Positions 8,023 to 15,570 of a stretch of DNA of 33,062 nucleotides are shown here, piece by piece; position 1 is the stretch's first letter; each line of letters opens with the position of its first letter. Under the pieces are notes generated by a model, which saw nothing but the letters and a program-made list of their open reading frames with translations, ran no database searches and was not told where the DNA came from. This DNA comes from Sinomonas cellulolyticus (GTDB taxonomy: Bacteria > Actinomycetota > Actinomycetes > Actinomycetales > Micrococcaceae): positions 1-33,062 of the forward strand of contig NZ_BNCM01000022.1 of the NCBI RefSeq assembly GCF_014656475.1, written 5' to 3'. The translations under genes were made by a program, and so were the position numbers.

Positions 8023-9763
8023 TGGCCGCCCTCCCCATGCGACGTTGGGCTAGTTCTGAACGCGCCTGTCGAACATACTCGATCTGCTGCCCTGAAGCCT
8101 TCTTGGAGTCTATTAGCAGGACCCGATCAACCATTTCGACCGCTCTGAGAAGCTTGCCAGCCTGCAGCAACCTTGCGACCTTGCCCTTCACAGCGCGAAG
8201 TGCGTTTGCAGAGCTTCGCACCAGGACTGGTGAGGGCATAGCCCAGAGGTCGGCCTCCTTCGGTTCGATTTTCAGGATGCCGCCGCCATAGGCCCTTCCC
8301 ACCATCTCAGCATTGAGGAGTGTGATCGAGTTCAGGCTGGCCAGTGGCAGGAGTTCGCGCCCGATTTCACCATGTCCCTCATGGAGGTAAACCCCATGGA
8401 CAGAGTTAAGGTGGTGAGCTCTCGCTTCATTCGTCGTGAGCCGGGGGGTGTCCGCGTTCATGCAGGTCAACAACAGGTCTGCAGGTGGCACGATCGGCAC
8501 CTTATACCAGGTCTTTCGGACGCGACACTTGTAGGCGTTGTCAACTCCCGTGCGATGTCCGTCTTCGACGTATGCCTTGGCTTCAGCTGAAAGTGCGGCG
8601 CCTGGATAAAAAAGGTAGGTCGATCGGCCTTCGCCACCAAGTCTGGAGAGCATTCGGCGAGAGAGAACCAGCCCACGCAGATGTGCACTTCCAGGGGGAG
8701 ACAGACGTAACAACTCATTACGGCGAAGTCCGAGTTCCTTCACACGCTGTGGTGAAAGAGTGAAAAAACCATTGTTGCCTGTGACTATCCCGAGCGTTGT
8801 CTCGCCCCAAGATTGCAGGCTTGTGAAGATCCCTTCCTGCAACAACGTGTTCAATGGCTCGACTGCGTTCGGCTGGACGAGGCTGCCGGTCCATTTCCCC
8901 GACGGATCGGTGGGCATCCAAGCCAGGCCTCCGCCGAGGGAGGACAGACCCTCAGCGTTCTTGGCCTGCCGGAAGGTTGCGTAACTTGTCGGACCGCGCC
9001 GGTATCCATCTGCAAGCAGCAGGACCACGTCCGCTTCGGCACCAGGGAAGACTTGCTCGTCGAACAGCACGACCTGAACGTCTCGGAAATGGTCAAATAG
9101 GAACCTGCGTACGGGAGCTGCATAGTTCACCGACAGCAACTCGGCTGGAAGGACCAACCCTAGTCGGCCGCCTTCCTTCAGGAACAAGGCAGAGTGTATT
9201 GTGAAGGCCGCCCAGCTTGAGGCAAGTCCTGTTAGCGCCACCCCAGCTCTAAGTGCGGCCTCGCGGGACCGAACGCGGGACTCGCCGGTGAATTCCTGAT
9301 AGCGAATGTAGGGCGGGTTTCCAATGACGGTGTCGTAGATCGGCTCTGGATCGACGAGAAAAAAGTCGGTATGACGGATCCGAGGGTCGCCCCCGGCCGC
9401 AGTAACGCGTTGACGTCCCATCCGTGCACTCGAGCCGTGGATCTCCACCCCTTCGACAACGGGGCGGAGGGGTCGATCGGGTGCGAGTGCGCAGAGGCGA
9501 TCCACGGCAGCGACCAGGAAGGCTGCATCACCTGCAGACGGCTCGAAAACTCGATCGTTGGCACTACGGATGGCCCAGCTCGCGATGAACCTGGTGATCT
9601 CGTCAGGAGTGAAGAACGCACCTCTCGACTTCCGTAACGCAGCCGTATCCTCGTTGTTGGTCGCTTGCACAAGTGTCACGTTCTCATGATCGGTGATCCG
9701 GAGCCGAATCCGGAACTCCGACTGGCGGGGACCTATCCGAGGATCCGCCGCTTCAAACCCCAA
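8012..9763 (-). CDS. Eco57I/TaqI-type N6-adenine DNA methyltransferase
   Basis: About 583 aa in the longest reading. GAFFTPDEITRFIASWA (48-64) is motif X, VFEPSAGDAAFLVAAV (72-87) is the SAM-binding motif I, and NPPYIRY (149-155) is the catalytic NPPY motif IV of gamma-class N6-adenine methyltransferases. A roughly 300-residue C-terminal part would be the target-recognition domain, as in M.TaqI and Eco57I. It should modify adenine in a short asymmetric site. It is the first gene of the operon that continues with the nuclease-like, DUF262 and ATPase genes. The start is uncertain: TTG at 9763 has weak support, and a GTG at 9679 would still keep every motif. The gene sits at the right edge of the lower-GC island. 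Confidence 0.92.
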   Translation of the reverse strand: MGFEAADPRIGPRQSEFRIRLRITDHENVTLVQATNNEDTAALRKSRGAFFTPDEITRFIASWAIRSANDRVFEPSAGDAAFLVAAVDRLCALAPDRPLRPVVEGVEIHGSSARMGRQRVTAAGGDPRIRHTDFFLVDPEPIYDTVIGNPPYIRYQEFTGESRVRSREAALRAGVALTGLASSWAAFTIHSALFLKEGGRLGLVLPAELLSVNYAAPVRRFLFDHFRDVQVVLFDEQVFPGAEADVVLLLADGYRRGPTSYATFRQAKNAEGLSSLGGGLAWMPTDPSGKWTGSLVQPNAVEPLNTLLQEGIFTSLQSWGETTLGIVTGNNGFFTLSPQRVKELGLRRNELLRLSPPGSAHLRGLVLSRRMLSRLGGEGRSTYLFYPGAALSAEAKAYVEDGHRTGVDNAYKCRVRKTWYKVPIVPPADLLLTCMNADTPRLTTNEARAHHLNSVHGVYLHEGHGEIGRELLPLASLNSITLLNAEMVGRAYGGGILKIEPKEADLWAMPSPVLVRSSANALRAVKGKVARLLQAGKLLRAVEMVDRVLLIDSKKASGQQIEYVRQARSELAQRRMGRAASGR

Positions 9764-9899
9764 ACCTGCTCTGACTCGTCTCTTGGATCACATCTTGAAT
9801 GCTCCCGTTGCGCGCAATCGCGTCACCGCTGTCCCTCCAAGGATGAGGTGATACGCCGCGGTCCGCCGCTAGCCGCTCGACGTAGGCCCGTGTGAGATC

Positions 9900-10133
9900 T
9901 CAGGTGCCGTTCTTCTGGTCCGCCAACCGCGCGTGGGTGGCGAGGACCTGATCGATCATCGCCAGCGCGCTGCCGAGGTAGCCAGATGGCTCGCACAGCT
10001 CGTGGATATGGTCTGCGTGGAGCCGCTTGTCGGGGTCGTCGTACCGCAGGAGCTCTTCCTCGAGTCCGACATGGCAGGCATCCTTCAGACGACGTCGCTG
10101 AACTTGGCGGACGATGAGTATCCCGCCCCTCAT
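9900..10133 (-). pseudogene. C-terminal fragment of a PcaB/adenylosuccinate lyase-like enzyme
   Basis: The 77-codon frame ends '..ELCEPSGYLGSALAMIDQVLATHARL', which matches the extreme C-terminus of the fumarase/aspartase superfamily, especially 3-carboxy-cis,cis-muconate cycloisomerase (typically 'LLDP..YLGSA.A.VDR.L'). The preceding 'RLKDACHVGLEEELL' also fits. The body of the enzyme, with its catalytic loops, is absent: upstream sequence turns directly into another decayed gene. It is therefore a remnant of an aromatic (protocatechuate-type) pathway gene next to the island border. The 9764-9899 stretch next to it encodes only an unrecognised tail (reading AYVERLAADRG..). Confidence 0.6.
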
Positions 10134-10620
10134 AGATGCACCGCCTCCCGCACCATCTCTTCCCTATGACCGTCGCGTCCGCTGTGACACCTTGACCGCG
10201 AAGGTTCCCAGATGTGGACCGGGATCCGGATCGTGCGTGCCCGGCGAGGCGGCGGCGCCGGTCGCGACCGGGCAGAGTCGACGGCGAAGATATCCTCGCT
10301 GAGCAACACGAAGTCCGCCAGCATGCCCTCGGCGAGCGCCCGCCCTCGCAGCTCACGGCGTAGGCCGAACCGTGCGTGTAGGCGCGCATGGCCTCCGCGT
10401 CGCCCACTTGCTCGGCCGGCGCGAAGTCGTGCCCCGAGGCGGTCCGTCGGTTGACGAGGCCGTGGATGCTCACGAACGGGTTCGCGTCCGGGACCGGCGA
10501 GAGTCGATCGAGCCGGGCACGGTCACGCTGGCATCGAGCAGCGAGCGCGTCCGGACCCAGCCGCAGACAAGGCCGGAGTTCAGCAGGCCAACATCAGCCG
10601 TATCGAACGAGGTCGCGGCA
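10130..10620 (-). pseudogene. Frameshifted C-terminus of a YtcJ-like amidohydrolase
   Basis: Three minus-strand frames together spell the end of an amidohydrolase-3 (YtcJ-like) protein. One frame gives 'RSLLDASVTVPGSID' (about 10,500-10,550). The next gives 'SPVPDANPFVSIHGLVNRR' and 'GDAEAMRAYTHGSAYAV' (about 10,365-10,500). A third gives 'LAEGMLADFVLLSEDIFAVD' (about 10,275-10,335). In intact relatives these follow each other in one frame. At least two frameshifts and loss of the N-terminal HxH metal site make it non-functional. It lies between the lyase fragment and the intact HpaI-type aldolase, so this end of the catabolic locus has decayed. Confidence 0.7.
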
Positions 10621-10768
10621 ACCACCCGGAACGTCCTGCTGAAGATCGCCCGGTGCTCTCTATGTCCGCATCGCGCTAGTACCGAAACGCGTCCGAATGC
10701 GCGGAGGCGGGTGCGCGGCCGCCGTCGTCCGCGGGTTCGACTTCGCTCAGCCACCGGACTCGCTCCGT

Positions 10769-11536
10769 TCAACCACCGGCCGGCTGCAGCAGCGAGCTGA
10801 ACTGCCTCGCACCGCCCGCGAGCATGGTCAGGTCTGAGCCGGCGACGATGTAGCGGTAGCCGCGCGCCACGGCGTCGGCCGCGGCCTCCGCCGAGCCAGC
10901 GAAGATTCCCATCGGCACACCCTGCGCCGCGGCGGCCGCCTCGATCGCCTCGGCGGCGGCCCGCATCGGCGCCGAATCCAGCTCCCCGGGCGTCCCGAGG
11001 TCCACGGACAGGTCCACGGGCCCAATGAACGCCACGTCCAGGGCGGCCATCGCGGCGTCGATCCCGTCGGCGTAGTCGGCGGTCTCGAACTGCCCCACGG
11101 CGAGCACCGTGGAGTTGGACCGCTCGAAGTGCCCGGTCAGGGTCACGCCCATCCCGTAATCCGCCGCGGGCTGAGCCAGGGACACCGACCGGGTGCCCAG
11201 CGGCGGGTACGAGACGAGCTTCCGCAGCTCCCCTGCCGCGGCCCCCGAGCCGCGGGCCAGCTGGATCCCTGCAGCGCCGGCCTCGAGCAGGCGGTTGATG
11301 TCGCCCCGGTCCAGAGCGGGGACCCGCACGAGGACCGGCAGTCCGCGCGCCCGGCCGGCCCGCACGGCGTCGCACGCCTCCCCCACCGACATCTGCGAGT
11401 GCTCGTAGTCGCAGACCACGAAGTCGAAGCCGGAGAGGGCGAGGATGTCCACGATCTCGAACCGCGGGATCTTCAGGAAGGTGCCGAGGGCGGGGCGCTC
11501 GGCCATGAGCTCGCGCAGGGAGATTGGGAGCGACAT
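10769..11536 (-). CDS. HpcH/HpaI family aldolase
   Basis: 255-aa class II pyruvate-type aldolase of the HpcH/HpaI family, expected to cleave a 2-oxo-4-hydroxy acid to pyruvate plus an aldehyde in the cytoplasm. Key residues line up with HpaI: H46 in 'CDYEHS', R71 in 'VRVPALD', metal ligands E151 in 'GQFET' and D175 in 'FIGPVDLS', and a GxxGIQL-like turn at about 87-93. Length is typical. The ATG overlaps the stop of the amidohydrolase gene by 1 nt (TGATG), so the two are coupled and probably act consecutively. The natural substrate cannot be read from sequence. It is annotated as aldolase/citrate lyase in most relatives. Confidence 0.9.
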   Translation of the reverse strand: MSLPISLRELMAERPALGTFLKIPRFEIVDILALSGFDFVVCDYEHSQMSVGEACDAVRAGRARGLPVLVRVPALDRGDINRLLEAGAAGIQLARGSGAAAGELRKLVSYPPLGTRSVSLAQPAADYGMGVTLTGHFERSNSTVLAVGQFETADYADGIDAAMAALDVAFIGPVDLSVDLGTPGELDSAPMRAAAEAIEAAAAAQGVPMGIFAGSAEAAADAVARGYRYIVAGSDLTMLAGGARQFSSLLQPAGG

Positions 11537-12465
11537 CAGATCCCCAGCAGGTCGGCGGGGTTGTCCGCGATGAGCCGGCGCACGTCCTCCTTGGACACGC
11601 CCGCGTCCAGCAGGCCGCGGACCATGCGCCCGTAGGCGTCCACCGGCAGCGGGTTGTTCGCCTGGCCCAGATCAGAGCCGAGCAGGGTGTTCTCCACGCC
11701 AGCGGCCTTGACGAAGCCCAGCAGGGTGTCGAGGCCCCACTGGTAGAACGAGGTGCGGTCGTCGTACTGGCAGATCGAGTGCTCGATCCGCGCCCCCAGG
11801 GCCACCCAGCGGCGCACCCGCTCGGGCTCGGCGCCGATCACGAAGTTCGGGTGGTTCACGAGGATCCGCTTGATCCCCATGGAGGAGGCCTGCTCGATGA
11901 GCCGCTCCGTCTGGTCGGCGTCGAGGTGGCCGCAGGACATGATCGCGTCGTGGGCCTTGATCACCTCGAGGATGTCCAGGACCTCGGGCTTGAGCGCGCC
12001 CTCGGCGTCGAGGATGCCGATCTCGGTGGTGTGGCGCAGGCCCAGGTTGTTGGTGGGGAAGCGCATGTTCTGGCCCTCGGCCTCGTGCACGCAGATGTGG
12101 GCGTGCGAGGAGATGGTGGGGAACCAGACCATCCGGCCGCCCTGGGCGAGGGCGAGCTCGGCCGCGTAGGGGTTGAGGCCGCCCACGTAGTTGTTCAGCG
12201 CCACGCCGGAGACCACCGGGATCGGCAGGCCGCCGAGCGCCTCGGACGCCGCGCGGATGTCCGTGACCATCGAGTGGTGGTGGCTCTTGACCAGGATCGC
12301 CTGGAACCCGGCCTCGTGCGCCTGCCATGCGGCCTCGGCGATGGGCAGCCGGCGCGGGAAGGGCGAGGGGCTCGGGTGGACGTGGAGGTCGACGGCGCCG
12401 TCCAGGATCGCGGCGACCTCCGGGTCGTCGATGGTGACGGACTCATGGTCTGCGGGCTTCAGCAT
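11536..12465 (-). CDS. DUF6282-type metal-dependent amidohydrolase
   Basis: 309-aa TIM-barrel hydrolase. It has the HxH pair (H28, H30 in 'VDLHVHPSP'), a following 'ILVKSHHHS' (K60, H62-H64), then 'SCGHLD', 'VNHPNF' and 'LLGSDLGQ', which supply the later histidines and the aspartate of a metal-dependent hydrolase. The short compact form fits the DUF6282 family rather than the dihydroorotase type. The ATG at 12465 has GGAAGGAC 8 nt upstream, so I reject a longer reading from 12582 that would run through the divergent promoter. First gene of a two-gene operon with the HpaI-type aldolase, divergent from the cupin-MFS operon. It probably opens or deacylates a carboxylic-acid substrate taken up by the permease; the substrate is unknown. 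Confidence 0.85.
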   Translation of the reverse strand: MLKPADHESVTIDDPEVAAILDGAVDLHVHPSPSPFPRRLPIAEAAWQAHEAGFQAILVKSHHHSMVTDIRAASEALGGLPIPVVSGVALNNYVGGLNPYAAELALAQGGRMVWFPTISSHAHICVHEAEGQNMRFPTNNLGLRHTTEIGILDAEGALKPEVLDILEVIKAHDAIMSCGHLDADQTERLIEQASSMGIKRILVNHPNFVIGAEPERVRRWVALGARIEHSICQYDDRTSFYQWGLDTLLGFVKAAGVENTLLGSDLGQANNPLPVDAYGRMVRGLLDAGVSKEDVRRLIADNPADLLGI

Positions 12466-12502
12466 CGTTGCTGTCCTTCCGTTCGGTTGTGCCCTAGGGG
12501 CA

Positions 12503-12533
12503 TTGACAGTGACCGTGATCACGATGCTACGCT
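12503..12533 (+). promoter_or_regulatory. Promoter of the cupin-MFS operon
   Basis: A perfect -35 TTGACA (12503-12508) is followed after 19 nt by TACGCT (12528-12533), fitting the actinobacterial TAnnnT -10 box. The spacer is long but contains a perfect palindrome, CGTGATCACG (12514-12523), which may be a regulator site. Confidence 0.55.
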
Positions 12534-12554
12534 CGTTCCACATTGCGCACAAGC

Positions 12555-12573
12555 TGTTCCGAAAAACGGAACA
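12555..12573. promoter_or_regulatory. Candidate IclR operator
   Basis: Perfect inverted repeat TGTTCCG-N5-CGGAACA, with AAAAA between the 7-bp arms. It lies about 20 nt downstream of the -10 box and 8 nt upstream of the cupin ribosome binding site, so a bound dimer would block transcription. TTCCG/CGGAA arms resemble sites of several IclR-family repressors, and an IclR gene follows the operon. The link is inferred. Confidence 0.6.
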
Positions 12574-12593
12574 CAAGGTCAAAGGAGATCGCG

Positions 12594-13007
12594 GTGTCCC
12601 TCAACGAATCGCTCTACTCGGAGGTCGTCAGCTTCGACGACATCCCGCTCGAAGTCGCCCGCCCGGGCATCACCCGCAAGGCCTACGCCACGGACGAGGT
12701 CATGATCGTGTGGAACACCGTGGAGAAGGGCCTTGAGCTCCGCCCCCACTCGCACGAGGACTTCGACCAGCTCGTCTTCATCCTCGAGGGCGAGGCCGAC
12801 TACTACGTGGACGGCGTGGCCCACCACATGGGCCCGCGCGACCTCATGCTCGTCCAGCGCGGCAAGGAGCACTACATCGACGTGACGTCGGGCCCGTGCG
12901 TGAACATCGACATCTTCGTCCCGCCGCGGGCCGACTACGCCCACCTCACCTCGTGGGTGGCCAACCTGGCCAACAAGGAGCCCCTCACCCTGGGCGGCCA
13001 GCGGTGA
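12594..13007 (+). CDS. Single-domain cupin protein
   Basis: 137-aa cupin. 'LRPHSHEDFDQLVFILEGEADYYVDG' (49-74) is the first cupin motif, with H52, H54 and Q59 as metal ligands, and H93 in 'RGKEHY' supplies the second-motif histidine. Such small cupins act as dioxygenases, isomerases or lyases, or as binding proteins; the reaction here is unknown. The GTG at 12594 has AAAGGAG 6 nt upstream. A longer reading from 12543 would include the operator and is rejected. Its stop overlaps the MFS start as GTGA, so the two are coupled. It probably handles an intermediate of the same pathway as the divergent amidohydrolase and aldolase. Confidence 0.88.
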   Translation: MSLNESLYSEVVSFDDIPLEVARPGITRKAYATDEVMIVWNTVEKGLELRPHSHEDFDQLVFILEGEADYYVDGVAHHMGPRDLMLVQRGKEHYIDVTSGPCVNIDIFVPPRADYAHLTSWVANLANKEPLTLGGQR

Positions 13008-14362
13008 CCGCGCACGCCACGCACCGCCACACTGGCACTGTGGGCACTGCTGCATCCGGCCACGAGCGCCGCGCCGTCGTCGGCGCGAGCGCCGGCTTCT
13101 TCATCGACATGTTCGACATCTACCTGCCGGTGATCGCCCTCGCCCCGGCCATGGCCTTCTTCACCCCCGCCTCGATCGGGCCGGCCACGACGGCGATCCT
13201 CGGCGGCCTCGTCTTCGCCTCTACCCTTGTGGCGCGCCCGCTCGGGTCGGTGATCTTCGGCTGGCTCGGGGACAAGGTGGGGCGCAAGAAGGCGACCGTC
13301 ACCGCGGTCGCCGGCGCTGGGGTGGCGACCGGGCTCATCGCGGCACTGCCGGGCTACCAGAGCGTGGGCATCGCGGGCGTCGTGGCGCTGATCGTGCTGC
13401 GGTTCGTCGGCGGGGTGTTCCTCGGCGGCGAGTACACCGGCGCCGTCCCGCTCGCGATGGAGCACTCGGCCAAGCGCAACCGCGGCCGCAACGCGGGACT
13501 GATCGCCCTCGGCTTCCCGTCCTCCTACGTGGTCATCTCGGCGCTCACCCTGCTCGTGCTCACCTTCGCGCCGGCCGGCAGCCCGGCGTCGGCCTACTCG
13601 CAGTGGGGCTGGCGCATCGCGTTCATCGTCGGCGCGGTCATCTCCATCGGCTTCGCGATCGCCTACGCCCACGGCGTCGAGGAGAGCCCGGCCTGGGAGA
13701 ACACCACTGCCAAGCGGGTCAACCCCTTCAAGGAACTCGTGGCCGGGCACAATCGGAAGCCGCTCGCGCAGGCGTTCCTGCTCATGACGGGCGTGTGGTT
13801 CTCCTCCAACGCCTCGATCGTGATCCTGCCGCCCACCATCGCACCGACCACCGGGCTCAGCGCGGTGCAGACCTCGACGCTGATGATCATCGCGTTCGCC
13901 GTGGTGTCCGTGGCGTACCCGCTGTTCGGGATGCTCTCGCAGCGGATCGGCCGCCGCGTGTTCTTCGTCCTGTGCGGCGTGGGCTCGCTGCTGGCGATCC
14001 CGCTGTTCGTGCTCTTCGCCTCCGGCGCGGTCCAGGGCTTCTGGGCCGCGACGGTGGCCGTGACGACGATCGCGCTCCTCGGCATCCCGGCCTTCGGGGC
14101 CATCGGGGCGTACATGTCCGAGCGGTTCCCGGTGGAGATCCGGGCGACCGGCTACGGTGTCGGCTACTCCCTGGCGCTCATCATCCCCTCGTTCTACGCG
14201 TTCTACATGGCCGCGCTCGCCGGGATCATGCCGCTCAAGCTCACGCCCACCGTGCTGCTCGCCGTCGGCGGGATCTGCCTCATCGTCGGAGCGTTGTGGG
14301 GACCCGAGACCAAGGATCGCAACCTCGCCGAGCACACGATCGCCGTCGAGCGCCAGCGGTGA
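13004..14362 (+). CDS. MFS permease, metabolite:H+ symporter type
   Basis: 452-aa permease with about 12 membrane spans. The loop 2-3 motif GWLGDKVGRKKAT and 'GGVFLGGEYTGAVPLAMEHS' place it in the metabolite:H+ symporter branch of the MFS, which takes up carboxylic acids such as citrate, shikimate or dicarboxylates. The start is the GTG at 13004 overlapping the cupin stop by 4 nt; in-frame sequence upstream is antiparallel to nothing useful and lies inside the cupin gene. It is expected to import the substrate of the divergent amidohydrolase/aldolase pair. The C-terminus ends in a short charged tail. Confidence 0.92.
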   Translation: MTAHATHRHTGTVGTAASGHERRAVVGASAGFFIDMFDIYLPVIALAPAMAFFTPASIGPATTAILGGLVFASTLVARPLGSVIFGWLGDKVGRKKATVTAVAGAGVATGLIAALPGYQSVGIAGVVALIVLRFVGGVFLGGEYTGAVPLAMEHSAKRNRGRNAGLIALGFPSSYVVISALTLLVLTFAPAGSPASAYSQWGWRIAFIVGAVISIGFAIAYAHGVEESPAWENTTAKRVNPFKELVAGHNRKPLAQAFLLMTGVWFSSNASIVILPPTIAPTTGLSAVQTSTLMIIAFAVVSVAYPLFGMLSQRIGRRVFFVLCGVGSLLAIPLFVLFASGAVQGFWAATVAVTTIALLGIPAFGAIGAYMSERFPVEIRATGYGVGYSLALIIPSFYAFYMAALAGIMPLKLTPTVLLAVGGICLIVGALWGPETKDRNLAEHTIAVERQR

Positions 14363-14393
14363 CGGCCGCCCCAGTGCGGGCCGGCGCACGGGC

Positions 14394-14399
14394 TAGAGT
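14394..14399 (+). promoter_or_regulatory. -10 box of a leaderless iclR-type gene
   Basis: TAGAGT lies 7 nt before the ATG at 14407, so transcription should start at or next to the start codon. No Shine-Dalgarno sequence precedes the ATG. Confidence 0.5.
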
Positions 14400-14406
14400 G
14401 TGGGCT

Positions 14407-15168
14407 ATGCCAACGGAGAGGGACGACGCCGCGCCAGCCGGCGGGCTGCAGGTGGTGAGCCGGAGCGCGCAGATCCTGCGGATGTTCGGCTCCGACCGCA
14501 CCGAGGTGCGCATCAACGACGTCGCCGAGGAGTTGGGGATCGGGCGGACCTCCGCCCACCGCTACCTCCAGTCCCTCGCCTCCGAGGGCTTCCTGCAGCG
14601 GATCAACGACAACGACTACCGGCCCGGGCCCCTCATCATGGGCATCGCCGCCTCGATGCTCACCGGGCCCAAGATCGTCGACGTCGCCGAGCCGCTCCTC
14701 GCCACGCTCGCCGAGCGCACCGGCCAGACCGCGGTGCTGGGGCTCTGGACAGGCTCGAGTGCCGTGGCCGTGGCCTCCAAGGAGCCGGCCGGGAAATCCG
14801 TGAACATGACGGTGCGGATCGGGGCGCCGCTCGGCCCGCGGTCCGCGCAGGGGCTCGCGTTCCTCGCGTGGGGCTCGCCGGCCGTGCGCGAGCGGGCGCT
14901 GACGAAGCTCGGGGCAGGGCGGGGCGAGGTGGAGCGGCAGCTTGCCGAGGCTGTTGGCGCCGGGTTCACGGTGAGCGAGGCCGTGATCGACGGCGTCGCC
15001 GCGGTCGCCGCTCCGGTGTTCGACGCCGGCGGGAACGTCATCGCGACGCTCGCCCTCGTCGCCCCCGTCGGGGTCCTAGACACCTCGGCGGACGGGCCGC
15101 ACATCACCGATCTGAAGGCCTCCGCCGCCGCGCTCTCCGGGCTGCTCGGGGCGTCGACGGCGGCGTAG
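14407..15168 (+). CDS. IclR family transcriptional regulator
   Basis: 253 aa. The N-terminal winged helix (about 15-80) reads 'VVSRSAQILRMF', 'RINDVAEELGIGRTSAHRYLQSLASEGFLQ', the usual IclR layout. The C-terminal effector domain follows with 'GQTAVLGLW', a 'RIGAPLGPRSAQGLAFLAW' segment and 'AAPVFDAGGNVIATLALVAP' near 200-220. It probably binds a substrate or intermediate of the neighbouring pathway and controls the divergent promoters around 12,466-12,593, where a 7-bp inverted repeat is found. It lies 44 nt after the MFS stop but has its own apparent leaderless promoter, so it may be expressed separately from the operon it follows. Confidence 0.92.
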   Translation: MPTERDDAAPAGGLQVVSRSAQILRMFGSDRTEVRINDVAEELGIGRTSAHRYLQSLASEGFLQRINDNDYRPGPLIMGIAASMLTGPKIVDVAEPLLATLAERTGQTAVLGLWTGSSAVAVASKEPAGKSVNMTVRIGAPLGPRSAQGLAFLAWGSPAVRERALTKLGAGRGEVERQLAEAVGAGFTVSEAVIDGVAAVAAPVFDAGGNVIATLALVAPVGVLDTSADGPHITDLKASAAALSGLLGASTAA

Positions 15169-15186
15169 GCGCTCCAGCTGGCGCGA

Positions 15187-15200
15187 GCGGGCGTGCCCGC
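15187..15200. repeat. Short inverted repeat after the iclR-type gene
   Basis: GCGGGC-GT-GCCCGC, 6-bp perfect arms. It precedes a stronger hairpin and may be part of the same termination region. Confidence 0.35.
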
Positions 15201-15214
15201 GACGGCGGAAGGTG

Positions 15215-15253
15215 GGGCGCACGACGGCGGCGGGCGGCTGCCGTCGTGCGCCC
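15215..15253 (+). terminator. GC-rich hairpin terminator (CGACGGC family)
   Basis: A perfect 14-bp inverted repeat, GGGCGCACGACGGC (15215-15228) and its complement (15240-15253), with an 11-nt loop. It lies 46 nt after the IclR stop. No U-run follows, as is usual for actinobacterial terminators. The arm is shared with other hairpins in this window. Confidence 0.65.
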
Positions 15254-15271
15254 GCCCCTATCGTTGATCCC

Positions 15272-15381
15272 ATGGCTCGCACTATATCGATCAGCCTGGA
15301 TTCCCCTTCTCCGATTTCCTCGCCCGCGAGGTCGCGACGGGCCGCTACTTCGAGGCGTTCACGTCGGCGCAGCGGTCATGA
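15272..15381 (+). pseudogene. ParD-type antitoxin remnant, copy 1
   Basis: ATG at 15272 opens 'MARTISISLD', the classic N-terminus of ParD/CC2985-type ribbon-helix-helix antitoxins. A one-base shift then continues 'FSDFLAREVATGRYFEAF', which is the ParD pattern F..F...EV..GRY..A. The frame ends after 'TSAQRS' (15381) and the C-terminal toxin-binding half is missing. No ParE-like toxin follows. The remainder to 15570 holds no gene I can support; a 13-codon frame at 15450 and a short open tail overlapping the next start are unrecognised. Confidence 0.65.
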
Positions 15382-15570
15382 AGCCTGGCTCCGCACCTTA
15401 TGCGCAGGGAAACGCGAAGAATGTCAGATCGCTTCGATAGACGTGTCCCATGAGTGAGGGCCGCTCCTTCGTGTCTGACATTGCTGGATAGGGGTCAATA
15501 GCGGGACCATATTCGCAGGTGATCAAAGCCATCGATCGGCTACAGGGACTTGAACGGGAGGAACAGAACG

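Noticed and set aside
9764..9900. Search for tRNA or attachment site at the island edge
   Set aside because: No cloverleaf, CCA end or convincing direct repeat could be seen; the left border is outside the window so a match could not be tested.
11524..12705. Plus-strand 393-codon open frame through the amidohydrolase
   Set aside because: Antisense to a gene with clear catalytic motifs and running through the divergent promoter; composition is that of a shadow.
12935..14389. Minus-strand 484-codon open frame
   Set aside because: It is antisense to the MFS permease and consists of D/E/R/G/H-rich low-complexity sequence, the usual shadow of a high-GC gene.
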